From Mycobacterium paragordonae (GTDB lineage Bacteria > Actinomycetota > Actinomycetes > Mycobacteriales > Mycobacteriaceae): a DNA stretch of 64,000 bases. Made by a program: the position numbers and the translations under genes. Location of the stretch: assembly GCF_003614435.1 (NCBI RefSeq), contig NZ_CP025546.1, positions 2,976,001 through 3,040,000 on the forward strand, read 5' to 3'. Of this stretch, positions 15,052-23,832 are shown in pieces. Below the pieces are notes generated by a model. That model was not told the DNA's origin and did no database searches. It worked only from the letters and a program-made list of their open reading frames with translations. Each line of letters starts with the position of its first letter. The stretch's first letter is position 1.

Positions 15052-17787
15052 GTGAGCCCAGCAAGGACGGCAGCCGGCACGGCGACTCCCGCAGACACCG
15101 CCAACGACAAGCCCACCCTGATGCTGTTGGACGGCAACTCGCTGGCGTTCCGCGCCTTCTACGCGCTGCCCGCGGAGAACTTCAAGACCCGCGGCGGCCT
15201 GACCACCAACGCGGTCTACGGCTTCACCGCCATGCTGATCAACCTGCTGCGCGACGAGGCCCCGACGCATATCGCGGCGGCGTTCGACGTATCGCGGCAG
15301 ACCTTCCGGTCCGAGCGTTATCCCGAGTACAAGGCGAACCGGTCCTCGACTCCCGACGAGTTCCACGGCCAGATCGACATCACCAAAGAGGTGCTCGGCG
15401 CCCTGGGTATCACGGTTCTGGCCGAGGCCGGATTCGAGGCCGACGACATCATCGCCACCTTGGCCACCCAGGCCGAGAACGAGGGCTACCGGGTTCTGGT
15501 GGTAACCGGCGACCGGGATTCGCTGCAGCTGGTCAGCGAGGACGTCACGGTGCTCTACCCGCGCAAAGGCGTCAGCGAGCTCACCCGCTTCACCCCCGAC
15601 GCCGTCGTCGAAAAATACGGTCTCACCCCGCGGCAGTACCCGGATTTCGCCGCGTTGCGGGGCGACCCGTCCGACAACCTGCCGGGCATTCCCGGGGTGG
15701 GGGAGAAGACGGCCTCGAAGTGGATCATCGAGTACGGGTCGCTGCAGGGGCTGGTCGACAATGTCGAGTCGGTGCGCGGCAAGGTCGGCGACGCATTGCG
15801 GGCCCATGTGGCCAACGTCGTCTTGAATCGCGAGCTCACTGAGCTGGTCAAGGACGTGCCGCTGGCACAGACCCCGGACACGCTGCGGTTGCAGCCCTGG
15901 GACCGCGACCATATTCACCGGTTGTTTGACGACCTGGAGTTCCGGGTGCTGCGGGACCGGCTGTTCGACACGCTGGCCGCCGTCGAACCCGAAGTCGACG
16001 AAGGCTTCGACGTGCGTGGGGGCGCGCTGGAACCCGGCACCGTCGGGCAGTGGCTGGCCGACCACGCCGACGACGGCCGCCGGTCCGGCCTGACCGTGGT
16101 GGGCACCCATCTGCCGCACGGCGGGGACGCCACGGCGTTGGCCATCGCCGCCGCCGACGGGGACGGCGCCTACATCGAGACCGCCACCCTGACACCCGAG
16201 GACGACGCCGCGCTGGCAGCCTGGCTGGCCGATCCCGACCGGCCCAAGGCGCTGCATGAGGCGAAGCTCGCGATCCACGACCTCCGAGGCCGCGGCTGGA
16301 CGCTCGATGGAGTCACCTCCGACACCGCATTGGCCGCCTACCTGGTGCGACCCGGCCAGCGCAGCTTCACCCTCGACGACCTTTCGCTGCGCTACCTCAG
16401 GCGTGAGTTGCGGGCGGAAACTGCTGAACAACAACAACTTTCACTGCTCGACGACACGGACGGCACCGACGACCAGGCCGTGCAGACCGCGATCCTGCGG
16501 GCGCGGGCCGTCATCGACCTGGCTGACGCGCTGGACGCCGAGCTGGCCCGCATCGACTCCACCGCCCTGCTGGGCGAGATGGAGCTTCCGGTGCAGCGGG
16601 TGCTGGCGGACATGGAAGGCGTCGGCATCGCGGTCGACCTGACCATGCTCACCGAGCTGCAGAGCCAGTTCGCCGACGAGATCCGCGACGCCGCCGAGGC
16701 CGCGTACGCCGTGATCGGCAAGCAGATCAACCTCGGCTCGCCCAAACAGCTGCAGGTGGTGCTGTTCGACGAACTCGGCATGCCCAAGACCAAACGGACC
16801 AAGACCGGCTACACCACCGACGCCGACGCCCTGCAGTCGCTGTTCGACAAGACCGGCCATCCGTTCCTGCAGCACCTGCTGACTCACCGCGACGTCACCC
16901 GGCTCAAGGTCACCGTGGACGGGTTGCTGAACTCGGTGGCCGCCGACGGGCGCATTCACACGACGTTCAACCAGACGATCGCCGCGACCGGCCGGCTGTC
17001 GTCCACCGAGCCCAACCTGCAGAACATCCCGATCCGCACGGACGCGGGGCGGCAGATCCGCGACGCGTTCGTCGTCGGAAAGGGCGAGTACGCCGAGCTG
17101 ATGACGGCCGACTACAGCCAGATCGAAATGCGGATCATGGCGCACCTGTCGCGCGACGAAGGGCTGATCGAGGCCTTCAACACGGGCGAGGACCTGCACT
17201 CCTTCGTCGCCTCGCGGGCCTTCGGGGTGCCGATCGACGAGGTCACCGGCGAACTGCGACGCCGGGTCAAGGCGATGTCCTACGGCCTGGCTTATGGGCT
17301 GAGCGCATACGGGCTGTCCGCCCAGCTCAAGATCTCCACCGAAGAGGCCAAGGAGCAGATGGACCAGTACTTCGCCCGGTTCGGCGGAGTGCGTGACTAT
17401 CTGCTGGCGGTCGTCGAGCAGGCCCGCAAGGACGGTTACACCTCGACGGTGCTGGGTCGGCGGCGCTACCTGCCGGAGCTGGACAGCAGCAACCGCCAGG
17501 TACGGGAGGCCGCAGAACGGGCGGCGCTCAACGCGCCGATCCAGGGCAGCGCCGCCGACATCATCAAGGTGGCGATGATCGAGGTCGCAAAGGCGATCAA
17601 GGCCAGCGGCCTGGCGTCGCGCATGCTGCTGCAGGTCCACGACGAGCTGCTGTTCGAGATCGCCCCCGGGGAGCGCGACCAGCTCGAGGCGCTGGTCCGC
17701 GACAAGATGGGCGGGGCCTATCCGCTGGACGTGCCGCTGGAGGTGTCGGTCGGCTACGGCCGCAGCTGGGACGCCGCCGCGCATTAA
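15052..17787 (+). CDS. polA: DNA polymerase I
   Basis: This 911-residue protein starts at GTG 15052. Residues ~20-320 are the 5'-3' exonuclease (LMLLDGNSLAFRAFYAL, EADDIIATLA, VVTGDRDSLQL, NLPGIPGVGEKTA). The central proofreading-like domain lacks the canonical DxE exonuclease residues, as usual for mycobacterial PolA. The polymerase domain has motif A DYSQIEMRI (D687), motif B RRRVKAMSYGLAYGLS and motif C QVHDELLFE (D864). It acts in Okazaki fragment processing and repair. An alternative ATG further downstream would cut into the exonuclease domain, so the GTG is preferred. Confidence 0.97.
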   Translation: MSPARTAAGTATPADTANDKPTLMLLDGNSLAFRAFYALPAENFKTRGGLTTNAVYGFTAMLINLLRDEAPTHIAAAFDVSRQTFRSERYPEYKANRSSTPDEFHGQIDITKEVLGALGITVLAEAGFEADDIIATLATQAENEGYRVLVVTGDRDSLQLVSEDVTVLYPRKGVSELTRFTPDAVVEKYGLTPRQYPDFAALRGDPSDNLPGIPGVGEKTASKWIIEYGSLQGLVDNVESVRGKVGDALRAHVANVVLNRELTELVKDVPLAQTPDTLRLQPWDRDHIHRLFDDLEFRVLRDRLFDTLAAVEPEVDEGFDVRGGALEPGTVGQWLADHADDGRRSGLTVVGTHLPHGGDATALAIAAADGDGAYIETATLTPEDDAALAAWLADPDRPKALHEAKLAIHDLRGRGWTLDGVTSDTALAAYLVRPGQRSFTLDDLSLRYLRRELRAETAEQQQLSLLDDTDGTDDQAVQTAILRARAVIDLADALDAELARIDSTALLGEMELPVQRVLADMEGVGIAVDLTMLTELQSQFADEIRDAAEAAYAVIGKQINLGSPKQLQVVLFDELGMPKTKRTKTGYTTDADALQSLFDKTGHPFLQHLLTHRDVTRLKVTVDGLLNSVAADGRIHTTFNQTIAATGRLSSTEPNLQNIPIRTDAGRQIRDAFVVGKGEYAELMTADYSQIEMRIMAHLSRDEGLIEAFNTGEDLHSFVASRAFGVPIDEVTGELRRRVKAMSYGLAYGLSAYGLSAQLKISTEEAKEQMDQYFARFGGVRDYLLAVVEQARKDGYTSTVLGRRRYLPELDSSNRQVREAAERAALNAPIQGSAADIIKVAMIEVAKAIKASGLASRMLLQVHDELLFEIAPGERDQLEALVRDKMGGAYPLDVPLEVSVGYGRSWDAAAH

Positions 17788-17815
17788 AGGCGATCCGCGA
17801 ACTTAGACTGCTGAG

Positions 17816-18781
17816 ATGTCGGAGGTCGCTGAGCGCCGCCCGCTCCTGCGTTACCCGCTGATGGTGGCGTCGAAAGCGTTCGCCCTGTTGCCGGCGCCGG
17901 TGGCCGACGCGTTCCTGGCCGTGGTGGCCCGATTCGTCTACTGGCGCGGTCGCGCCCAGCACCTGAACGTGCTGCAGGATTTCCGCGACAACGTGGACCC
18001 GACGGCTCAGTTCTCCACCCGCACATGGCAGCCGGTCCGCGCGATGTACCGGGCACTGGTCCGCAACGCCAACGACGCCATCTGGTTCCTCGCCGCGCCG
18101 CACGCCGCAGCGCGGCGGCGCTTCCACATCGCCGACCCGTCACCCATCCATGCCGCGCTCGACGCCGGTCGACCCGCCGGGGTCGGCGCCATCGTCGCCT
18201 TCCCGCATCTCGGTTCGTACGCGGCGCTGCCGATCGTGCTTGCGCTCAACGGATTGCCCACCACCGTGGTCGCCAACCGGCAGCGCGCCCTGATGCAGTG
18301 GGTGATCACGCGCGGCGCCCAAAAAGCCGGTTTGGAGCTCATCGTCGTCGAACGCACCGCCGGCGTCAGCATCACCTCCGCGATGGCCGATGCCATCAAG
18401 CGTGGCCGCATCGTCGCGATCGCCGGCGACTATTTCCGGGCCCGCGAAGGTGCCCGAGAAGGGACGAGCACGGGAATCCAGGTTGATCTGGCGGGCATCA
18501 AGCGCCCGATCGGGCCGGGTCCGGCGCTGCTGGCGCTGCGCACCGGCGCGCTGATCGTCCCGGGCGCGGTCTTCCAGCACAAACACCAGCGTGAGCCGGT
18601 CTTCGGCCAGCCGATCCCCGCCGAAGTCCCGCTCGGCGGTGACGACCAGAACGTGCGCGACGCGGTGCAGGAGACCTCTCAACGGGTGGCGGACGCGATC
18701 GCGGTGTTCATCGAGCGCGAGCCGCAGCAGTGGTTGATGCCCGGCGGACTAGTGTCGGATTCGATCGGGCGCCGCCGCTGA
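17816..18781 (+). CDS. LpxL/HtrB-family acyltransferase-like protein
   Basis: This 321-residue protein starts at ATG 17816, 28 bp after polA. It has the LpxL-like core: an N-terminal hydrophobic helix (SKAFALLPAPVADAFLAVVARFVYW), then VGAIVAFPHLGSYAALPIVLALNGLPTTVV, and a late GALIVPGAVF strand. In actinobacteria this family includes PatA, which acylates phosphatidylinositol mannosides. The usual H-x4-D/E dyad is incomplete here: the His in PHLGSYA has Ala where the acid is expected. As I recall, M. tuberculosis has no gene between polA and rpsA, so this is an extra gene. Substrate unknown. Confidence 0.78.
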   Translation: MSEVAERRPLLRYPLMVASKAFALLPAPVADAFLAVVARFVYWRGRAQHLNVLQDFRDNVDPTAQFSTRTWQPVRAMYRALVRNANDAIWFLAAPHAAARRRFHIADPSPIHAALDAGRPAGVGAIVAFPHLGSYAALPIVLALNGLPTTVVANRQRALMQWVITRGAQKAGLELIVVERTAGVSITSAMADAIKRGRIVAIAGDYFRAREGAREGTSTGIQVDLAGIKRPIGPGPALLALRTGALIVPGAVFQHKHQREPVFGQPIPAEVPLGGDDQNVRDAVQETSQRVADAIAVFIEREPQQWLMPGGLVSDSIGRRR

Positions 18782-18791
18782 CGCAGGGAGG

Positions 18792-18808
18792 CCCGCCGCT
18801 TCGGCGGG
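18792..18808 (+). terminator. Short GC hairpin upstream of rpsA
   Basis: CCCGCCG (18792-18798) pairs with CGGCGGG (18802-18808) over a 3-nt loop, followed by GGGCGAGTTTGT. It lies 11 bp after the acyltransferase stop and before rpsA, which suits termination, though the U-run is poor. Confidence 0.4.
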
Positions 18809-18902
18809 GGGCGAGTTTGTCCAGCTTGCGCCCCGTCGAGTAGCCTCAATGGGTAAACCCAAATGTCCCTTCGATGAACCCTGTCCGGAGCAACCCAACA
18901 AT

Positions 18903-20348
18903 ATGCCGAGTCCCACCGTCACCTCGCCGCAAGTAGCCGTCAACGACATTGGCACCAGCGAGGACTTTCTCGCCGCAATAGACAAAACGATCAAGTACTT
19001 CAACGATGGCGACATCGTCGAGGGAACCATCGTCAAAGTGGACCGGGACGAGGTGCTCCTCGACATCGGCTACAAGACCGAAGGGGTCATCCCCGCCCGC
19101 GAGCTCTCCATCAAGCACGACGTCGACCCCAACGAGGTCGTTTCCGTCGGTGACGAGGTCGAGGCCCTGGTTCTCACCAAAGAGGACAAAGAGGGCCGGC
19201 TCATCCTCTCCAAGAAGCGTGCGCAGTACGAGCGCGCCTGGGGCACCATCGAGGAGCTCAAGGAGAAGGACGAGGCCGTCAAGGGCACCGTCATCGAGGT
19301 CGTCAAGGGCGGCCTGATCCTCGACATCGGGCTGCGCGGCTTCCTGCCCGCCTCGCTGGTCGAGATGCGCCGCGTCCGCGACCTGCAGCCGTACATCGGC
19401 AAGGAGATCGAAGCCAAGATCATCGAGCTGGACAAGAACCGCAACAACGTGGTCCTGTCCCGGCGCGCCTGGCTGGAGCAGACCCAGTCCGAGGTGCGCA
19501 GCGAATTCCTCAACCAGCTGCAGAAGGGCACCATCCGCAAGGGTGTGGTCTCCTCGATCGTCAACTTCGGCGCCTTCGTCGACCTCGGCGGGGTGGACGG
19601 TCTGGTGCACGTGTCCGAGCTGTCCTGGAAGCACATCGACCACCCGTCCGAGGTGGTGCAGGTAGGCGACGAGGTCACCGTCGAGGTGCTCGACGTCGAC
19701 ATGGACCGCGAGCGGGTTTCGTTGTCGCTCAAGGCGACTCAGGAAGACCCGTGGCGCCACTTCGCCCGTACCCACGCGATCGGGCAGATCGTGCCGGGCA
19801 AGGTCACCAAGCTGGTGCCCTTCGGTGCGTTCGTCCGTGTCGAGGAGGGCATCGAGGGTCTGGTGCACATCTCCGAGCTGGCCGAGCGCCACGTCGAGGT
19901 GCCCGACCAGGTGGTTGCCGTCGGCGACGACGCGATGGTCAAGGTCATCGACATCGACCTCGAGCGTCGCCGGATCTCGTTGTCGCTCAAGCAGGCCAAC
20001 GAGGACTACACCGACGAGTTCGACCCGGCCAAGTACGGCATGGCCGACAGCTACGACGAGCAGGGCAACTACATCTTCCCCGAGGGCTTCGACGCCGAAA
20101 CCAACGAGTGGATGGAAGGTTTCGACACCCAGCGCAACGAGTGGGAGGCCCGCTACGCCGAGGCCGAGCGCCGGCACAAGATGCACACCGCGCAGATGGA
20201 GAAGTTCGCTGCGGCGGAGGCGGCGGACCACGCCAGCGGCGGTCAGTCGTCGTCGAGCAGCAGCTCCTCGGAGAAGTCCGCGGGTGGATCGCTGGCCAGC
20301 GACGCCCAGCTGGCGGCTCTGCGGGAAAAGCTCGCCGGCAGCGCGTAA
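18903..20348 (+). CDS. rpsA: 30S ribosomal protein S1
   Basis: This 481-residue protein starts at ATG 18903 (MPSPTVTSPQVAVNDIG), which matches the known mycobacterial N-terminus better than an in-frame start 54 bp upstream. Four S1 RNA-binding repeats are visible (GDIVEGTIVKVDRDEVLLDIGYKTEG, VKGTVIEVVKGGLILDIG, RKGVVSSIVNFGAFVDLGG, VPGKVTKLVPFGAFVRVEEG). An acidic and then Ser-rich tail ends ALREKLAGSA. It supports mRNA loading on the 30S subunit and trans-translation. The Ser-rich stretch near residues 440-455 is the least conserved part. Confidence 0.97.
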   Translation: MPSPTVTSPQVAVNDIGTSEDFLAAIDKTIKYFNDGDIVEGTIVKVDRDEVLLDIGYKTEGVIPARELSIKHDVDPNEVVSVGDEVEALVLTKEDKEGRLILSKKRAQYERAWGTIEELKEKDEAVKGTVIEVVKGGLILDIGLRGFLPASLVEMRRVRDLQPYIGKEIEAKIIELDKNRNNVVLSRRAWLEQTQSEVRSEFLNQLQKGTIRKGVVSSIVNFGAFVDLGGVDGLVHVSELSWKHIDHPSEVVQVGDEVTVEVLDVDMDRERVSLSLKATQEDPWRHFARTHAIGQIVPGKVTKLVPFGAFVRVEEGIEGLVHISELAERHVEVPDQVVAVGDDAMVKVIDIDLERRRISLSLKQANEDYTDEFDPAKYGMADSYDEQGNYIFPEGFDAETNEWMEGFDTQRNEWEARYAEAERRHKMHTAQMEKFAAAEAADHASGGQSSSSSSSSEKSAGGSLASDAQLAALREKLAGSA

Positions 20349-20357
20349 CCAGCGCGG

Positions 20358-21572
20358 ATGCTGCGCATCGGGCTGACCGGTGGCATCGGCGCCGGGAAAT
20401 CGGCGTTGTCGAAGACCTTCTCGGATTGCGGTGGAATCATCGTGGACGGGGATGTCATCGCCCGTGAGGTGGTCGAACCAGGGACCGAAGGACTGGCGTC
20501 GCTGGTAGACGCCTTCGGCGAAGACATTCTTCGTCCCGACGGTGCCCTGGATCGACCGGCTCTGGCGGCCAAGGCTTTTGCCGATGAGGAAGAGCGCAAG
20601 AAGCTCAACGGCATCGTGCATCCGCTGGTTGCCAAGCGCCGCGCCGAGATCATCGACGCCGTCGCGCAGGATTCCGTTGTGGTGGAAGACATTCCGCTGC
20701 TGGTTGAATCGGGGATGGCGCCGCTGTTCCCGCTTGTCGTCATCGTGCACGCTGACGTCGAACTGCGGGTGCGGCGGCTGGTCGAACAACGGGGGATGGC
20801 CGAGGACGATGCCCGCGCACGCATCGCCGCGCAAGCCACCGACGACCAGCGTCGTGCCGTCGCCGACATCTGGTTGGACAACTCGGGCAGCCAGGAAGAC
20901 CTGGTGCTTCGTGCCCGCGACGTGTGGCACAACCGCATCCTGCCGTTTGCGCACAACCTGACTGAGCGTCAACCCGCGCGTGCGGAGGCCCGGCTGACCC
21001 CGGCCGACCCGGCGTGGCCGGATCAGGCCCGCCGCATCGTCAACCGGTTGAAGACCGCGGGCGGCCACCGACTGGTGCGGGTCGACCACATCGGCTCCAC
21101 CGCCGTGGCGGAGCTGGACGCCAAGAACGTCATCGACATCCAGATCACCGTGCCATCACTGGATGTCGCCGACGAACTGGCCGAACCACTGCTGGCGGCC
21201 GGCTACCCGCGCCTCGAGCACATCACCCAGGATGCCGCCAAGACCGACGCTCGCAGCACGGTCCCCGGCTTCGATCACAGCGATGATCCCGCTTTGTGGC
21301 ACAAGCGGATTCACGCGTCGGCCGATCCCGGCCGGCCCACCAATGTGCACATCCGGGTGGACGGCTGGCCCAATCAGCAGTTCGCGCTGTTGTTCGTCGA
21401 TTGGCTGAAGGCGAATCCTGCTGTGCGCGAAGACTATTTGGCGGTCAAGCGGGCGGCCGACGCGACCGGCGACGGCAACATCGTGCGATACGTGAGTGCC
21501 AAGGAACCGTGGTTCCTGGATGCCTACCGACGCGCCTGGGAGTGGGCTGACGCGACCGGCTGGAAACCCTAG
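20358..21572 (+). CDS. coaE: Dephospho-CoA kinase fused to UPF0157 (GrpB-like) domain
   Basis: This 404-residue protein starts 9 bp after rpsA. Residues 1-200 are dephospho-CoA kinase: P-loop GLTGGIGAGKSALSK, then DGDVIAREVV and VEDIPLLVESGM. It makes CoA in the last pathway step. Residues ~215-400 are a GrpB/UPF0157 nucleotidyltransferase-like domain (VDHIGSTAVAELDAKNVIDIQI; VHIRVDGWPNQQFALLFVDWL). This fusion is the normal actinobacterial form; the second domain is reported to aid folding or regulation of the kinase. Confidence 0.95.
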   Translation: MLRIGLTGGIGAGKSALSKTFSDCGGIIVDGDVIAREVVEPGTEGLASLVDAFGEDILRPDGALDRPALAAKAFADEEERKKLNGIVHPLVAKRRAEIIDAVAQDSVVVEDIPLLVESGMAPLFPLVVIVHADVELRVRRLVEQRGMAEDDARARIAAQATDDQRRAVADIWLDNSGSQEDLVLRARDVWHNRILPFAHNLTERQPARAEARLTPADPAWPDQARRIVNRLKTAGGHRLVRVDHIGSTAVAELDAKNVIDIQITVPSLDVADELAEPLLAAGYPRLEHITQDAAKTDARSTVPGFDHSDDPALWHKRIHASADPGRPTNVHIRVDGWPNQQFALLFVDWLKANPAVREDYLAVKRAADATGDGNIVRYVSAKEPWFLDAYRRAWEWADATGWKP

Positions 21573-21573
21573 C

Positions 21574-21629
21574 CGCCAGCTGGATGCCCTGGCGCCGGCT
21601 GGATGCCCTGGCGCCGCTCGATGCCCTGG
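21574..21629. repeat. Three tandem 18-19-bp repeats
   Basis: Units at 21574-21592, 21593-21611 and 21612-21629 share the core GATGCCCTGG preceded by CGCC.GCT. They start 2 bp after the coaE stop and end 36 bp before the next gene. Confidence 0.75.
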
Positions 21630-21665
21630 CTTCGCGGGTCCGCAAGCCGCCGGTACCGTCGTTTC

Positions 21666-22646
21666 ATGCCGTTCGTCACGGACATCCTCGGCCCGCGAAG
21701 GCCCGTTGCCCACTCGGCGCCGCCGCTGGTGGCGGGCCGGAGACGGCGCACCAGCACCATCGACACCCATCCGGACGAGACGGGGGGCTCCGGTCCGATT
21801 GAGGCACAGGTAGACCTTCGGGCCCGCGACGCGGACGGTAGCGATGTGTTGGGCGAGGTCCGGGTCAGTGCTCGTCTGGTAGACAACGTCGTCGCGGAGA
21901 TCTCTGCATCGCCGCAGGCCGGCGATCTGGATCGGCTGCGAGACTGCCGCGTCGGCCGCGGGTTCCGGACGACGCTCGAGACGCTGTTCCCCGAGGACGT
22001 GCAGCGCGCCAGCCTGCTCAACCTGCTGCTCGACGATTGGGTCGGGGCGGCCCTGGTCTCGGGATACGCCACTCAGCACGCGGCGATCGTTGTGGGCACA
22101 GAGCAAAAGATGCCGCCCGGCGTCGCCGACCGGATGTCCAAAATCTGCGCGGGCTTCGCCCCTGAGGCGTCCTTGATCCGGTACACCCGCCAGCACGACG
22201 TCATTCCGACCGGCCGCGGTCCGGTGGCGCCACCGCTGGACGGCCTGCACCCCGTGGAGCCGCTGCGTGCCCGGGGCATGCGCAGGTTCCGTCGCCTCGA
22301 CGTGTGGCCGGTGGATGACGGCTCCGCGGAGTCGGCGGCTTTCGAAGCGCACTTCCGCGATTCCCATATGGACGACGATCTCGTCGAGACGATCGTGCAC
22401 GAATACACCGTGGCGGGCCGGGTCGACACCTCGACGCGGACCATCAGTTCGGTCGACGCCGAAGTGCGGGTGCTGCCGTGGCAGGAGTGCCCCGGGGCGA
22501 TCGCAAGTGCGGCACGCATCGAGGGCATGGCCCTCACCGAATTACGCGACCGCGTACGCGGCGAATTCGTCGGCACCAGTACCTGCACGCATCTCAACGA
22601 CACGCTGCGCGCGATCGCCGACCTGGACGCGTTACTCCCGCGTTGA
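21666..22646 (+). CDS. DUF2889-type protein
   Basis: This 326-residue protein starts at ATG 21666 (MPFVTDILGPRRPV); starts further upstream would run through the tandem repeats. It has no signal or membrane segment. Family-like features are the acidic N-terminal part with VDLRARDADG, a VAEISASP strand and the C-terminal GTSTCTHLNDTLRAIADLDALL, which matches the DUF2889 pattern. Function unknown. It lies downstream of coaE and converges with the TetR gene, overlapping it by 15 bp at the 3' ends. Confidence 0.72.
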   Translation: MPFVTDILGPRRPVAHSAPPLVAGRRRRTSTIDTHPDETGGSGPIEAQVDLRARDADGSDVLGEVRVSARLVDNVVAEISASPQAGDLDRLRDCRVGRGFRTTLETLFPEDVQRASLLNLLLDDWVGAALVSGYATQHAAIVVGTEQKMPPGVADRMSKICAGFAPEASLIRYTRQHDVIPTGRGPVAPPLDGLHPVEPLRARGMRRFRRLDVWPVDDGSAESAAFEAHFRDSHMDDDLVETIVHEYTVAGRVDTSTRTISSVDAEVRVLPWQECPGAIASAARIEGMALTELRDRVRGEFVGTSTCTHLNDTLRAIADLDALLPR

Positions 22647-23330
22647 TGATCTGCGGCCCGGCTGACGCAGATAGCCCATCAGCAATAGGACGATTTCGTC
22701 TTCGACAACTTGGAAGACATCCTGGAAATCCGCCCCGTCCGGTGACGTGACGAGGCGGTGCACCAGCGAGTCGATCGTCGCGACGACGACATGCGCGGTC
22801 ATTCGGCCGGTTCGGACGTCGGGGTGCTGCTCGAGTAGCCGGGCGGCCACGTCCACACCGAACTGTTCCAGTTCGCGCATCCGTGCCAGAAACGCCGGCG
22901 CGCGCGGAGCTTCCTCGAACAGCACGCGGTGCAGGCGCGGGTTGTCTCGGTGGTTGTCAATGGCCGCACGCACGAACAACCGCAGCGTGTCGTCGAGCCG
23001 TGGTGGCAAGCCACCCGCCAGACGTTCGCCCAGCAACGTCGATCCCGCGTCTACGTGGGCGTCCATCAGTGCCCGTAGCACCGCGTCCTTGTTGGGGAAG
23101 TACTGATACAGCGACCCGATCGACAGTCCGGCCTCTTCGGCGATGCGGTTGGTGGTCCCCGCGACGTAGCCATGCTCGGCGAAAACCTGAGCAGCCGCAT
23201 CGAGGATGCGTTGCCGGGTTTCGGTTGCCCGCCCCTGTTTGGGCTGCTTGCGCTGCCGAAATCGGTCTGTCGGGGTGATCGTCCGTCTCCTGGGTGAAAG
23301 CGAGTAGTCATCCGGACCGGATGGTCGCAA
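22632..23330 (-). CDS. TetR-family transcriptional regulator
   Basis: This 232-residue frame begins at a TTG at 23330; no ATG or GTG occurs in frame before the HTH, so the true start is uncertain. The HTH is clear at about residues 36-82 (RQRILDAAAQVFAEHGYVAGTTNRIAEEAGLSIGSLYQYFPNKDAVL). The remainder is a helical ligand-binding domain (TetR_C type). It is divergent from an SRPBCC-family gene, with a partly palindromic site between them, so it probably regulates that gene and itself. Confidence 0.88.
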   Translation of the reverse strand: MRPSGPDDYSLSPRRRTITPTDRFRQRKQPKQGRATETRQRILDAAAQVFAEHGYVAGTTNRIAEEAGLSIGSLYQYFPNKDAVLRALMDAHVDAGSTLLGERLAGGLPPRLDDTLRLFVRAAIDNHRDNPRLHRVLFEEAPRAPAFLARMRELEQFGVDVAARLLEQHPDVRTGRMTAHVVVATIDSLVHRLVTSPDGADFQDVFQVVEDEIVLLLMGYLRQPGRRSSTRE

Positions 23331-23332
23331 AA

Positions 23333-23351
23333 TTAGGTTACCCTAACTAGC
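23333..23351. promoter_or_regulatory. Partial palindrome resembling an IdeR box or TetR operator
   Basis: TTAGGTTA followed by CCCTAAC lies between the divergent TetR and SRPBCC genes. By hand it matches 14 of 19 positions of the IdeR consensus TWAGGTTAGSCTWACCTWA, with the mismatches mainly in the right half. It may instead be the TetR protein's own operator. Confidence 0.4.
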
Positions 23352-23369
23352 CTCGCGAAGGAGCCGGCC

Positions 23370-23816
23370 GTGCGCACCGTTCACGTCGAAACCACCCTGC
23401 CCACCAGCGCCGACCGCGTGTGGTCGGCGATGCTCTCGCCGGCCACCTTCCTCTACGTCTGCAAGGGCATGTTCGGATTCCCCGCGCTCGCCGGACGCAC
23501 CGAGTCGCTGCGGACGGGTGAGCGTGGCACCGGGTGGCTGATGGCGTTCCATGTGATCCCGGCGTATCGACACACCATCGAGGTCGTCGAGGTTGACCAG
23601 CCGACGGGGACCATTCGCACTCACGAACACGGCGGGCTACTCAAAACCTGGAACCACACCTTGCGTGTCGAAGCGCTGCGAGCAGATTCGTGCCGCTACA
23701 GCGACACCATCGACATCGACGCCGGCGCGCTCACCGGTGCCGCCGCGGCGATTGCGAACGGGATCTTCCGGTATCGGCAGCGGCGTTGGCGCAAACTCGT
23801 GCGGCGCATGTCATGA
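23370..23816 (+). CDS. SRPBCC (polyketide cyclase/START-like) protein
   Basis: This 148-residue protein starts at GTG 23370 with GAAGGAG upstream. The opening VHVETTLPTSADRVWSAMLSPATFLYVC is the usual SRPBCC first strand and helix, followed by curved-sheet strands (TGWLMAFHVIPAYRHTIEVVEVD; TWNHTLRVEAL) and a long C-terminal helix (AIANGIFRYRQRRWRKLVRRM). The family binds hydrophobic ligands. Its divergence from a TetR gene suggests control by a small lipophilic molecule. Not recognised more precisely. Confidence 0.78.
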   Translation: MRTVHVETTLPTSADRVWSAMLSPATFLYVCKGMFGFPALAGRTESLRTGERGTGWLMAFHVIPAYRHTIEVVEVDQPTGTIRTHEHGGLLKTWNHTLRVEALRADSCRYSDTIDIDAGALTGAAAAIANGIFRYRQRRWRKLVRRMS

Positions 23817-23832
23817 CCTCGTGCGGCGCACG

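Noticed and set aside
14884..16437. 517-codon open frame antisense to the start of polA
   Set aside because: It overlaps the PolA exonuclease domain; its composition is a mirror of GC-rich codons with no recognisable fold.
18846..21089. 747-codon open frame antisense to rpsA and coaE
   Set aside because: rpsA and coaE on the plus strand have full domain signatures. The antisense frame is a by-product of high GC codon bias and shows no domain.
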